DNA of 64,000 nucleotides from Aquimarina atlantica. Lineage in GTDB: Bacteria > Bacteroidota > Bacteroidia > Flavobacteriales > Flavobacteriaceae. A model generated the notes under the pieces. It did no database searches, was not told the DNA's origin, and saw only the letters and a list, made by a program, of their open reading frames with translations. Positions 31,442 through 41,328 of the stretch are shown in pieces. Within the stretch, counting starts at the first letter, position 1; each line of letters opens with the position of its first letter. Where the stretch lies: the NCBI RefSeq assembly GCF_000626715.1, contig NZ_AQRA01000007.1, forward strand, positions 62,001 to 126,000, read 5' to 3'. Position numbers and translations under genes: made by a program.

Positions 31442-34400
31442 CTATTTGATCGTTACTCTGATTCCTTCAGAATGACTAGAGAACTCTGGTGCATACATAC
31501 TTTGTATCGTGGTGATGCCATTAGAAAAATCTCCTTTATTATTAACACGAAGGTCATACTCAAAAACATATACTCCTTTGGGTAAATAATCAAAGAAAAA
31601 GTTTGTAGAAGCATCTTTTGTACTTTCATAATATCCTAAACCATCTTGCCATTTATATTGTGAGATTACATTGATGGGCTCCAGACCAGATGCTCTCATA
31701 TCTTTCATATGAACAAACTCCATTGCACGATCAGATCTCAATTCGATACGTACTCTAATCAGATCACCTAACTCTAGCTTAGTTTTTGAAGTAATTTCTG
31801 TAATCTCTTCACCCGTATCTGTGTTCTTCTTTAAGAACAACTTTTTCTTTAAAGAGAGCGGTGTTTTTGCCGAAGTGATTTTATCTAGCTCTTCAAAATA
31901 TTGCCAGTATAAAGCTCCCCATGCAATACCTTTTCCTTTTTTAGAGATTTTAGCAGTAGCCATATTAGGTTTTATTTCATTACCATTCCATGAGGTTTTA
32001 AAATATCCTGTTCCCGCTTCGACCTTTACATCTTCGATTTTACCAGGATCAATTTTTTGATCTCCTAATACGATATCTACCATATCGGTTACCGATAACC
32101 AATCACTACCTTGTAGTAATAATGCATATACAGCATCAGAAGTAGCTTTGGTGGTTTTCCAGCGATTGGTTTGTTTATTTTTAAGTAACCAGATTTTTAG
32201 ATTATCAACAATTTCGGTGCGTTTGGGTTCGGCTTCCACTTCAGAAAAGACTTCAATCATTAAAGATTGAGTTTCAATTGGAGCCTGATACCAGAACCAG
32301 CTCGCGGTATTAGATTTCCAATACATTCCTAATTCTTCACTAGATATACTTTTTTCATCTAGTGATCTTATGATTTTATTAGCTGTTGTGTTATCATCGT
32401 TTCTGTGTGTTATCAAAGCTAACATTCCTTGTGCATACAGACTCTGATTTAACCAGTATTTCTTAGACTGACCCAAGTAGTAGCTCCAGGCTTCATTAGT
32501 GTTTTTTGGCCTTTTGATATTGGTAAAGAAACTACGCATATACAAGTAATGAATTTGAGTATAGCTTAAATGGTTTTTATTGATATCAATCTTATTTTTT
32601 TCACAATATCGCTTAAGTTCCTCGTATTCTTTTACAAACTCTGCATCCAGAAAACGAACTGCATTTTGTAGCATAGTTGAGGTATCTCCATCATATTGTG
32701 TAACTCCTAATTTCTTTAAATGCCCAAATCCGGTAACAATATGTTGTGTGATGAATCTATTTTCTCTTCCTCCCTGAAACCATGGGAATCCTCCAGAACC
32801 ATACTGCATTTGTTTTAATTTGTTTAATGCCGATTGTAATTCATTGTTCATTTTATTAAGATCAAACAGCAAAGCAATTCGTTTCTTTTGTTCTGTTTCA
32901 CTTTGTGCATCACGTAACCAAGGTGTTTCCTGGATCATCAGGGATTTTAATTCCTGGTTTTTTTCAAGATTACTTAGTAGGGCATCGCTAGATTTCCATT
33001 GGTTAAATACTTCCTGAATTCTAGGATTAGAATTAGCAATGTGACTAGCCAGAGTATTTGCATAATACCTCGAAAATGTTTGCTCTGCACATTCATAAGG
33101 ATACTCCATAAGGTATGGCAATGCCTGTACAGCATACCAAGCTGGGTTAGAAGTCATTTCTAGAGTAAGCTTATGGTGTTTTAAAGTACTAGAGGTGTTA
33201 TCCTTTAATTTATCTAGTGTAAATGTCTTTGTTTGATCAGAACGAATCCACATTGGTAATGTCTCGGTAACCAGCATTCGATTACTTAATACAGGAAGTA
33301 CATTTTGTTCGCCATCAGAAAAATCTCCTGCTTTAGCTATGATTTTATATTGAACTGTTTGTACATCATCGGGAATTTGAAGCTCCCAGGATACATTAGT
33401 GTTTCCTTTGGCTTTTACCATAAAATCTTGACGAGCATTATTGTTTTGAAGCTTTGTGTCTATCGTTTTATTAGTTAAAGCATCAAATAATTGTAACTCT
33501 ACAATACCATTAAGATCTTTGGTAGCAAGGTTTGATATTTTAGAACTTAATACAATCCTATCACCTTCTCGTAAGAATCTAGGCGGATTAGGAAGAATCA
33601 TCAACTCTTTTTGAGTTACTGTTTCTAAAGTGGAGGTTGCTGCATTTAACCCTTTGGTATGTGATAGAAGCTGTAATTTCCATTTTGTTAATGCTTCAGG
33701 GGCAGTAAAATTAAAACTTACATTACCTTCTGCATCAGTGGTTAATTGTGGAAAGAAAAAAGCAGTTTCCTGTAGATTTTTTCGAATTTTAACACCCTCG
33801 AGAGATTGCTGATCCTGTGGTTTTTCTGCCTTACTTTCTTCTTTGTCTTTTTCGGCAGCATCTCCAGCAACTCCAGCAACTCCGGCAACTCCATCATCAG
33901 CGTTAAATTCTGCTTCTTCCATTGCAACTTCATTGGCGACGGCAGATTTAGCAGCAGATCTTTTCATCATTGGTGCAGGAGCACCACTCTCCATAATATC
34001 GTAATTTCTATTTCTTCCAAAATATTGTTGCCCAAAGTATAAACCATACCAGTTTAGTTGATCATACCCCTGGCTACTATAATGATATGATGGGTTATTG
34101 TGGTTTTGTAACCTAAATGTGAGCACTCCGAAACTCTGTGTAGCATGTCGTTTACTCTGCGTATAATATATAGGTCGATTGATAGGATCAAAATACCATT
34201 GATGAGGTCTGAACTGATCTAAAGAGGCATCATACATACTTGCCAATAGTTCTGCACTTACCTTATCACCTTTAGGGCCTTTGATGGTAAAACTCCAGGT
34301 TTCCTGTTGACCAGGAAGTAATTTATCTCTAAAGGTTTTGGTTTCTATACTAAGCTCTGTAGGCTCATAAGGTACAGGGATTATCATTGCTCCGCTTTGA

Positions 34401-37400
34401 TATCCATTATAATTTAGGTAACTGTATCCTATTGAAAACCCTCCCAGATCTTCTTTTGTCACCGGAATTTTGATAGTTTTACTATTCTTTGAAAGCTTAA
34501 TAAGTTTCGTCTCGATGATATTATGATTCTTCTCAATGTCTACTGTTATTGTTATATCTTCTGAGGCAGAACTAAACTTTACAATCGCTTCATCCCCAAT
34601 TTTATAGCTCGATTTATTGGTAATGATTTCAAACAATTGCTGATCACTAATGTTTTTATCTTCCTGACTGTATAGGGTAATATATTGTATATCTTTTACT
34701 TCCTGATCGAATCGATCTTTAGTATTTAATTCGATAACATATTTACCAGACTCCCACTTTTTTATGCTACCCAAAGAAAGTTGTTGTGTTCCTGTTTCAT
34801 TTTCTTTTGTTGATGCAGTATTAAATGGTTTATCCAGTACCATATTTCCTTTGTCCCATTTTCGATAATCATGCTCATTTTTAAAAGCATCATGCGGGAA
34901 TAATTCTGCAAATTTTTCTTCTTTGAAACCTTCATAATCAGGTGCTTTCCATGGACGAATTCGCATAGGTTTTTTAGGAGCTTTCAGTTTATAAATCTTA
35001 ATTGTTCCTTTGGCTGCAACAGCCTCATTATTTAGGTTAATAGTAGTTATCGTAAGTGCGTTGTCTTTTTGCGTTTTATCAATCTTATCTTTGATTGTAA
35101 TAGCAGCGGTTACCGCATGATATCCTACATTAACTATTGTTGTGGTGCTGCGTGTTTCTCCATTAATATCGATTACATCTGCTGTAACCTCGTAATTAAA
35201 AATTGGTAAATCCTCTTTAGATACTCTAAGATCAGGCAGTGCTTTAAAATTAATAGTGTACTCTCCTTTTTCATCGGTTACGGTTTCTCCATGAGTAATT
35301 TCCTGAGGTTCTACTGTATGTCTTGGATACCAATAGCACCAACGAGGGTATTGTACTTTACGGTGTACCCGATATACCACTTTAGCATCGGTAATTGCAC
35401 TGCCGGCATAAGCTGTGGCAACTCCGGTAAGTTTTATTTCATCATTAACTTTATAGGTCTCTGTAACCGGATTAAATTTGGTTTCAAATTTAGGTCGTTT
35501 ATACTCTTCAACAGAAAAAGAAGTACTGTTGTAATTATTAGTTTGTATAGTATACACCCCGGTAAGCCCAGAAGAAGGAACTATAAACTCACCACTAAAA
35601 GATCCGTAATCATTCGTTCTAAAATGTAAAGTTTTTACATCTTGCCCGTTTACATCTTTTAAGGTGGCAAAAGTAGACTGATTGGGTAATACTTTAAATT
35701 CTTCTTTGCCATCAGAAGACATCATAATTCCTTTAAAATATACGGTTTGTCCAGGTCTATAAATACTGCGATCTGTAAATAGAAAAGTGGTAGTATTGGT
35801 TTGGGTACTATAATCTGGTTTATAAGATTGATTTAGATAATATCCTTCAAATCTGGCTACATCTTTCTCATACGAAACGGTAATACTAACATCATAGTGG
35901 TATGTATTTACGGTTAAATAGGCCTGACCTTTAGAATCGGTAATTAGGGTTTTATCTAATTTGTTACCATACCCTCTTTGATTATTTGTTTTTAGATGTA
36001 TTTTGGCATTGGCGATGGGTGCTCCATTATTACGATCTAAAACCTGAAATATTGATTTTTGTGGAGTTCTGTTTTCGATTAAAGCTAAATTACTAACCTG
36101 GGTATTTCCGTAAGAAAACAAACTTTTTTGAGAAAGATCTTTTGATATAGTTGCTAAAATGAGATAAGAGTCTTGTTCTAATTCTGGCAACAATACTTCT
36201 GTAGTGTGTGTCTGATAATCCTGTTCATCGCAAATTTCTGCCTCCCATGTTTTAGCTGCTTTTAAGGCACTAAGGAATTTGATTTGATCCTGAGTTTTGT
36301 ATAACTTATTTAAGTCTTTTAATTGTTTAGGAGTAATTCTAAAAGCATTAAAATAAAGTTTATTCAGGTTTTTATAGGTGATTAGTAATCTACCTGGTTT
36401 CTGTATGGGGACATATTTTTCGGTCTTGATGTTTAATTCGGTGTGAAGTATCTGGCTTTTTAATGCTTTACATTGGTTGGCTCCTCTCGAATCCGGGAAT
36501 TTCTTAATTGTAGCATCACATATCTCTAAGGCTTCTTTTAATTTCCAGCGATGGGTTTCGTTTTCTTCAGGGATATATGTATCAGCATATTCTTTATATA
36601 AATTTGCAATTTGATAATCATATAAAGCTGAAACACTATGAGTTGCAAATTTCTTTTTTTCTGATTGTAAACATTCGAGTAAAACGGTTTTTTTGTCGCC
36701 AAAGACGGCATTTTCTGATACAAATTTTATACGCTCTATATTTACTTCTGTCAAAGCATCTGGTGCTTTGTCTCTTGCATGAAATTTGATCAAATCTTGA
36801 AATAATTTCAAGGCATTAAATTGTAATGATAATGAGTCTTTGGTTTCTATTTTTAACGATGAAAAAACAGTTTGTTCCTGTAAATATTTTTTATCATTTA
36901 TAGTAAAAGCATACGAAGGTTTGGTGATATTAGTTTCTGAGGTTTTATAGAAATCTAAAGCATTATGAGCTAAAAAATCGTATAGTGTAGGGCGGTATTT
37001 TTTAGAATCGGTAGCAGTTTGTAAGATTTGATCAAACGTACTAAGATTTGTTTGCTGGGCCAAAACTCCATTTTTAAGAGATTTTTGGTAGTAAAGATGT
37101 GTTTCTGCAAATAATGTTTCGAGATCCCAGGTTCTAAAATCTTCGATATCAACTTTTTCTGAAGTTTGAGTTCTATTATAGAATTTCCATCGATTTTGTT
37201 GAAAATACTGCCAGTATAAGTTGGCAAGAACACTTTCTAAAATATTTCTTTTTGGAAATTCACTATTTTCGATATCATTTTTTAAGTTTTTGATAATGGT
37301 AAGTTGTGCGTTTTCCTCTAAAGTAAGCATATATTTTGCCTTGTGAAGAAAAGCTTTGATGACCTGATTATCATTATTTTCTTTTTTCGCTTTAGTATAT

Positions 37401-37549
37401 ATAGTTTCAACAACTTCCAAAGCAGATTTTGGTAATCCTTCCTGGTTAAAAGTTTCTACTTTTTTCCAATCACTTTGATAGTCATTTTGGCCTTTCATAA
37501 TATACAGGTTTGATATACAGATTATAATAAGGATGATATGCTTTTTCAT
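31442..37549 (-). CDS. Large alpha-2-macroglobulin family protein
   Basis: A 2035-residue exported protein of the bacterial alpha-2-macroglobulin type (YfaS-like). A signal peptide follows the start; I use the ATG at 37549 (37552 is equally possible) because a longer reading from 37636 adds 29 residues before it. Macroglobulin-like beta domains fill the first half. The thioester motif CAEQ is at about 1487-1490 (YECAEQTFSRYY), followed by an alpha-helical thioester domain and a final receptor-like domain. Such proteins trap invading proteases in the periplasm or at the surface. A linker contains three GVA repeats (near 33865-33895) then a charged run. No penicillin-binding protein 1C gene is adjacent, unlike in E. 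coli. Confidence 0.92.
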   Translation of the reverse strand: MKKHIILIIICISNLYIMKGQNDYQSDWKKVETFNQEGLPKSALEVVETIYTKAKKENNDNQVIKAFLHKAKYMLTLEENAQLTIIKNLKNDIENSEFPKRNILESVLANLYWQYFQQNRWKFYNRTQTSEKVDIEDFRTWDLETLFAETHLYYQKSLKNGVLAQQTNLSTFDQILQTATDSKKYRPTLYDFLAHNALDFYKTSETNITKPSYAFTINDKKYLQEQTVFSSLKIETKDSLSLQFNALKLFQDLIKFHARDKAPDALTEVNIERIKFVSENAVFGDKKTVLLECLQSEKKKFATHSVSALYDYQIANLYKEYADTYIPEENETHRWKLKEALEICDATIKKFPDSRGANQCKALKSQILHTELNIKTEKYVPIQKPGRLLITYKNLNKLYFNAFRITPKQLKDLNKLYKTQDQIKFLSALKAAKTWEAEICDEQDYQTHTTEVLLPELEQDSYLILATISKDLSQKSLFSYGNTQVSNLALIENRTPQKSIFQVLDRNNGAPIANAKIHLKTNNQRGYGNKLDKTLITDSKGQAYLTVNTYHYDVSITVSYEKDVARFEGYYLNQSYKPDYSTQTNTTTFLFTDRSIYRPGQTVYFKGIMMSSDGKEEFKVLPNQSTFATLKDVNGQDVKTLHFRTNDYGSFSGEFIVPSSGLTGVYTIQTNNYNSTSFSVEEYKRPKFETKFNPVTETYKVNDEIKLTGVATAYAGSAITDAKVVYRVHRKVQYPRWCYWYPRHTVEPQEITHGETVTDEKGEYTINFKALPDLRVSKEDLPIFNYEVTADVIDINGETRSTTTIVNVGYHAVTAAITIKDKIDKTQKDNALTITTINLNNEAVAAKGTIKIYKLKAPKKPMRIRPWKAPDYEGFKEEKFAELFPHDAFKNEHDYRKWDKGNMVLDKPFNTASTKENETGTQQLSLGSIKKWESGKYVIELNTKDRFDQEVKDIQYITLYSQEDKNISDQQLFEIITNKSSYKIGDEAIVKFSSASEDITITVDIEKNHNIIETKLIKLSKNSKTIKIPVTKEDLGGFSIGYSYLNYNGYQSGAMIIPVPYEPTELSIETKTFRDKLLPGQQETWSFTIKGPKGDKVSAELLASMYDASLDQFRPHQWYFDPINRPIYYTQSKRHATQSFGVLTFRLQNHNNPSYHYSSQGYDQLNWYGLYFGQQYFGRNRNYDIMESGAPAPMMKRSAAKSAVANEVAMEEAEFNADDGVAGVAGVAGDAAEKDKEESKAEKPQDQQSLEGVKIRKNLQETAFFFPQLTTDAEGNVSFNFTAPEALTKWKLQLLSHTKGLNAATSTLETVTQKELMILPNPPRFLREGDRIVLSSKISNLATKDLNGIVELQLFDALTNKTIDTKLQNNNARQDFMVKAKGNTNVSWELQIPDDVQTVQYKIIAKAGDFSDGEQNVLPVLSNRMLVTETLPMWIRSDQTKTFTLDKLKDNTSSTLKHHKLTLEMTSNPAWYAVQALPYLMEYPYECAEQTFSRYYANTLASHIANSNPRIQEVFNQWKSSDALLSNLEKNQELKSLMIQETPWLRDAQSETEQKKRIALLFDLNKMNNELQSALNKLKQMQYGSGGFPWFQGGRENRFITQHIVTGFGHLKKLGVTQYDGDTSTMLQNAVRFLDAEFVKEYEELKRYCEKNKIDINKNHLSYTQIHYLYMRSFFTNIKRPKNTNEAWSYYLGQSKKYWLNQSLYAQGMLALITHRNDDNTTANKIIRSLDEKSISSEELGMYWKSNTASWFWYQAPIETQSLMIEVFSEVEAEPKRTEIVDNLKIWLLKNKQTNRWKTTKATSDAVYALLLQGSDWLSVTDMVDIVLGDQKIDPGKIEDVKVEAGTGYFKTSWNGNEIKPNMATAKISKKGKGIAWGALYWQYFEELDKITSAKTPLSLKKKLFLKKNTDTGEEITEITSKTKLELGDLIRVRIELRSDRAMEFVHMKDMRASGLEPINVISQYKWQDGLGYYESTKDASTNFFFDYLPKGVYVFEYDLRVNNKGDFSNGITTIQSMYAPEFSSHSEGIRVTIK

Positions 37550-37892
37550 CATATATTTTTTAGGTTGTGAAACAAACGTAAATAAGTGTTGTATTATTTT
37601 ATATGATAACGCTTCATAATTCGTAAATAATATCATAAAACTACGTATTTGAAATGAGTCAGGATAATTTTGTTACTATAAATCAAAATTTCTGCCACAT
37701 TTTATTTAACGACTAAGAAAGGCTTAAAAAAGAACAGATAAAATGATGAATGAGGGAAGTCTCTGTTTTGTTTAGGAAACCCTATGATCTAGTTAGGAAA
37801 ATAATTAAAGATTCGAAATTATTTTTCATTACCTCATTATTTTATTAGCTAATTGTTAATTGTATCTTTACTCTCTGATTTAAGAGTTTACT
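37550..37892. other. Gap between the macroglobulin and mpl genes
   Basis: Divergent promoter region of about 340 nt. A TATCTTTA box near 37871 could serve mpl. No gene, repeat or RNA seen. Confidence 0.4.
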
Positions 37893-39251
37893 ATGCGTGT
37901 ACATTTTATAGCTATTGGAGGTAGTGCGATGCATAACCTGGCCATAGCATTACATCAAAAAGGATATCAAATAACAGGAAGTGATGATACTATTTTTGAA
38001 CCTTCAAAATCAAGATTAGAACGACATGGATTATTACCTGCCGAATTTGGCTGGTTTCCAGAAAAAATTACTTCGGATCTTGATGCGATTATTTTGGGGA
38101 TGCATGCCAAAAAAGATAATGAAGAACTTCTTAAGTCTCAGGAATTGGGACTAAAAATATATTCGTATCCAGAATTTTTATACGAACAGTCTAAAAATAA
38201 GACCCGCGTGGTAATAGGAGGGTCGCATGGTAAAACAACGATTACTTCTATGATTTTACATGTATTGCACTATCATGATAAGGAAGTAGATTATATGGTA
38301 GGAGCACAATTAGAAGGTTTTGATACCATGGTGCACCTTACAGAAGAGAATGATTTTATCGTTTTAGAAGGGGATGAGTATTTATCTTCTCCAATTGATC
38401 GCAGGCCAAAATTTCATTTGTATCACCCTAATATTGCTTTGGTAAGTGGGATTGCCTGGGATCATATTAATGTGTTTCCGACTTTTGATATGTATGTCGA
38501 TCAGTTTAGAATTTTTATGAATTCTATTGTTAATGGTGGTGCATTAGTATATAATCAAGAGGATGCCGAGGTAAAAAAACTAGCAGAGTTAACAGAAAAT
38601 CCTATTCGAAAGTTTGAATATGTTACTCCTAAGTATCGCGTAGAAGATGGAGAAACTTTACTAGATACTCCTGAAGGAGAAATGCCTATCGAAATTTTTG
38701 GCGCACATAACTTGAATAATCTTGCTGGTGCAAAATGGATTTGCCAGCACATGGGAATTGATGAAGATGATTTTTATGAAGCCATTGCTTCTTTTAAAGG
38801 AGCATCAAAGCGATTAGAAAAAATTGCAGAGAGTCATAAAGCCGTGGCATATAAAGATTTTGCACATAGCCCATCTAAAGTAAGAGCAACTACAAAAGCA
38901 GTAAAAGAGCAATACCAAAATCGAAATGTGGTGGCCTGTCTCGAGTTGCACACCTATAGCAGTCTGGATGCTTCGTTTTTAAAAGAATATGAAGGTGCTT
39001 TGGATGCCGCTGATGAGGCCGTGGTGTTTTATTCCCCTCATGCCGTAAAGATAAAACAGCTTAAGGAAGTTTCTGCTTCGCAAATTGCCGAAGCTTTTAA
39101 TCGTAATGATCTCATTATTTATACCGATCCAAAAAGTTTTGAGCAGTATTTAAAACAGAAAGATTTAACTAATTCGGCACTATTACTAATGAGTAGTGGT
39201 AATTATGGAGGATTGGACTTTAACGAAGTGAAACATTGGATTGAAAACTAA
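37893..39251 (+). CDS. mpl: UDP-N-acetylmuramate:tripeptide ligase (Mpl type)
   Basis: A 452-residue Mur-ligase-family enzyme. It attaches the recovered peptide L-Ala-D-Glu-meso-DAP to UDP-MurNAc during peptidoglycan recycling. The N-terminal FIAIGGSAMHNLAIALHQKGY matches Mpl/MurC; the ATP P-loop is GSHGKTT at 110-116; the central YLSSPIDRRPKFHLYHPNIALVSGIAWDHINVFPTF reads as Mpl rather than MurC. A full MurC would be a cytoplasmic essential enzyme with a different N-terminal loop, so Mpl is the better call. It is transcribed alone. Confidence 0.85.
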   Translation: MRVHFIAIGGSAMHNLAIALHQKGYQITGSDDTIFEPSKSRLERHGLLPAEFGWFPEKITSDLDAIILGMHAKKDNEELLKSQELGLKIYSYPEFLYEQSKNKTRVVIGGSHGKTTITSMILHVLHYHDKEVDYMVGAQLEGFDTMVHLTEENDFIVLEGDEYLSSPIDRRPKFHLYHPNIALVSGIAWDHINVFPTFDMYVDQFRIFMNSIVNGGALVYNQEDAEVKKLAELTENPIRKFEYVTPKYRVEDGETLLDTPEGEMPIEIFGAHNLNNLAGAKWICQHMGIDEDDFYEAIASFKGASKRLEKIAESHKAVAYKDFAHSPSKVRATTKAVKEQYQNRNVVACLELHTYSSLDASFLKEYEGALDAADEAVVFYSPHAVKIKQLKEVSASQIAEAFNRNDLIIYTDPKSFEQYLKQKDLTNSALLLMSSGNYGGLDFNEVKHWIEN

Positions 39252-39357
39252 AAATAGGCTTGACTGTATTTTCTATATTTTTTGGGTTGTTTTGATCAAA
39301 CAATGTATGGTTTGGCACTTTTGGATGATGCTTTTCTTGTACAAGTGCTTTTAAGGA

Positions 39358-39801
39358 CTATACATTAAACTGTTGAAGATGATGATCCAGATGTTTATAT
39401 TGTAATTGCCCCCATTGCTTATTGGTAAATTTTCCGAATATTGGATGAGGTTCCCATTCTTTTTTATCTCTCTGGTTATGAAATTCGGCTACAAGGTGTA
39501 AAAGTTCTCCTTTTTCGGTTTCAAAATCCTTTTGCTCGACTACTTTTAATTTTGAATGTGTTGGCAAGTTTTTTCTCCATGGTTTATCATTATACATGGA
39601 TTTTTTGAAGAGTAGCTTTGCGAATATATTGGGTTTAAGTTCGGGGTGATCTTTTTTTAAGGCAATTTTTAATGGAAATTGACAATGATGAAACATTTGC
39701 GAAACATTCATTTTTCCCCAGATAGCAGTACTGGTAACCGATAATTTGTTTATACGACTTTCTATCTCGTTATGTGCGGTCGGATCAAGCAGGGATTTCA
39801 T
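39358..39801 (-). CDS. DUF1569 / DinB-like protein
   Basis: A 147-residue protein with the DUF1569 pattern: SVTSTAIWGKMNVSQMFHHCQFPL near the start, where HH may bind metal, and a closing PIFGKFTNKQWGQLQYKHLDHHLQQF, the DinB-like last helix with a further histidine pair. Three spaced histidines suit the metal site of the DinB/YfiT superfamily, whose thiol-transfer activity is known for some members only. I start it at the ATG at 39801. Confidence 0.82.
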   Translation of the reverse strand: MKSLLDPTAHNEIESRINKLSVTSTAIWGKMNVSQMFHHCQFPLKIALKKDHPELKPNIFAKLLFKKSMYNDKPWRKNLPTHSKLKVVEQKDFETEKGELLHLVAEFHNQRDKKEWEPHPIFGKFTNKQWGQLQYKHLDHHLQQFNV

Positions 39802-39859
39802 AATAAACATATTTTAGATGGTGTATATTCAAAAATACCACATTTTAGACTAAAAAAGT

Positions 39860-39885
39860 AAAGGCTAATCATATGATTAGCCTTT
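39860..39885 (-). terminator. Perfect 26-nt palindromic terminator
   Basis: AAAGGCTAATCAT directly joined to its complement; the minus strand continues with TTTACTTTTTTAG. 25 nt past the stop of the gene at 39910. Confidence 0.8.
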
Positions 39886-39909
39886 ATAGAATGTTATATA
39901 TATGTTTTT

Positions 39910-40353
39910 TTAACTTACCTCATCAAAGAAAAGACTTAGAAACCCATCCAGATCATCATTATTTGCAATATCTTTTGGAGTACCCAAATTGATCATTAGC
40001 GGTTGATCTTTAATTGTTCCTTTCAAAAAATATTGGAAAGTAGTACCCATCTTAAATTTATATCCTTTTAATTGGGCACCAAAAGAAGTAAAAGTTACTT
40101 CTGTTTTTGAACTATTACTTTCTGCAAATGCACTTATTGTAGCATCAAAAACTGCAGATAACATGTCATCATTATAATAATCCCATTTTATAGATGTTCC
40201 GTCACAAGCTTGCAGCTCATATTCAGATTGCGCTTGGCATCCTTTAGGGACTTGTATGTTATTTCCTACTAAATTAAGAAACGAAATCTTCTTATCCTGC
40301 CCATAAAAACTAACGGTTGCAAGAAGTAAAACGAAAGTAAAAATATTCTTCAT
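39910..40353 (-). CDS. Small exported protein of unknown function
   Basis: A 147-residue protein with a signal peptide (MKNIFTFVLLLATVSFYGQ). The mature part has two cysteines (CQAQSEYELQACDG), which could form a disulfide, and a beta-rich body with KWDYYNDDMLSAVFDA. No family recognised. It stands alone with its own palindromic terminator. Confidence 0.7.
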   Translation of the reverse strand: MKNIFTFVLLLATVSFYGQDKKISFLNLVGNNIQVPKGCQAQSEYELQACDGTSIKWDYYNDDMLSAVFDATISAFAESNSSKTEVTFTSFGAQLKGYKFKMGTTFQYFLKGTIKDQPLMINLGTPKDIANNDDLDGFLSLFFDEVS

Positions 40354-40540
40354 AAATAGGTTCATTTGAAGGTGTTAAAATATTCATTTTTGGATTAAGG
40401 GTGACCAAATATAGTAAAACTTTCATTTTCAAACAAATATATATAGTAAAATAATATAATTTAGAGATATATAAAGTGTTAATATTGTGATATTAATTGG
40501 GGAATAAGTTGTTGTAATTGAGATAAATAGTTTATACTTA

Positions 40541-40557
40541 TAGGTAATATTTACCTA
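40541..40557. promoter_or_regulatory. 7-bp palindrome upstream of radC
   Basis: TAGGTAA-TAT-TTACCTA, 27 nt before the radC ATG. Operator-like in size and position; no regulator can be named. Confidence 0.35.
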
Positions 40558-40583
40558 CTATTTTTAATTGTTAAACTTGTTAT

Positions 40584-41282
40584 ATGAGTAAATTAAATTC
40601 TTCATTTTCGATCAAGGAATGGAGTGAAAATGATCGGCCAAGAGAAAAATTAATCGCTAAAGGGAAGAACGCATTAACAGATGCAGAACTGATCGCAATA
40701 CTTATTAGTTCGGGTAATCGTGAAGAAAGCGCTGTTGCATTAAGTAAGCGTATTTTGGCTAGTGTAGATCATGAAATTAATGCATTGGGGAAATTATCGG
40801 TAAAACAATTGATGAATTTTAAAGGAATTGGTGAAGCCAAGGCAATAACTATTGTTGCCGGTTTAGAATTGGGAAGAAGGCGAAGAGAAGAAAATGTGCC
40901 TGTAATACCAAAAATTACCTGTAGTAAAGATGCATTTCATCTTTTTTACCCTATTATAGGTGATCTTGAACATGAGGAATTTTGGGTGCTGTTTCTGAAT
41001 AATGCAAATAAAGTAATTCAGAAAAAACAAATAAGTGTCGGAGGGAAAACAGGAACTCTGGTAGATGCCCGAATTGTTTTTAGATCTGCTTTAGAATATG
41101 GTGCAACCGGAATCATATTAGGACATAATCACCCTAGTGGAGTAGTATTACCTAGCCAATCAGACAAAATGTTAACCCAAAAACTAAAACAGGCAGGGAT
41201 AACTTTAGATATCAAACTACTGGATCATCTTGTTATTACAGAAAAAAACTATTTTAGCTTTGCAGATGAATCCATAATATAG
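40584..41282 (+). CDS. radC: RadC-family JAMM-fold protein
   Basis: A 232-residue RadC. The N terminus has a helix-hairpin-helix (SVKQLMNFKGIGEAKAITI); the C-terminal JAB1/MPN domain has the metal-binding H-x-H-x7-S-x2-D motif (HNHPSGVVLPSQSD). Named for a radiation phenotype now doubted; the true role may be in handling branched DNA. It is followed after 46 nt by the deacetylase-like gene on the same strand. Confidence 0.93.
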   Translation: MSKLNSSFSIKEWSENDRPREKLIAKGKNALTDAELIAILISSGNREESAVALSKRILASVDHEINALGKLSVKQLMNFKGIGEAKAITIVAGLELGRRRREENVPVIPKITCSKDAFHLFYPIIGDLEHEEFWVLFLNNANKVIQKKQISVGGKTGTLVDARIVFRSALEYGATGIILGHNHPSGVVLPSQSDKMLTQKLKQAGITLDIKLLDHLVITEKNYFSFADESII

Positions 41283-41328
41283 AAGTGAGTCTTACGAAAT
41301 TATAAATCGTAATTCACAATACAACAAT

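Noticed and set aside
35291..35629. A 112-codon ORF antisense to the macroglobulin gene
   Set aside because: Shadow of a well-supported gene; no independent signal.
37553..37636. A longer macroglobulin start at 37636
   Set aside because: It would put unrelated residues in front of a clear signal peptide.
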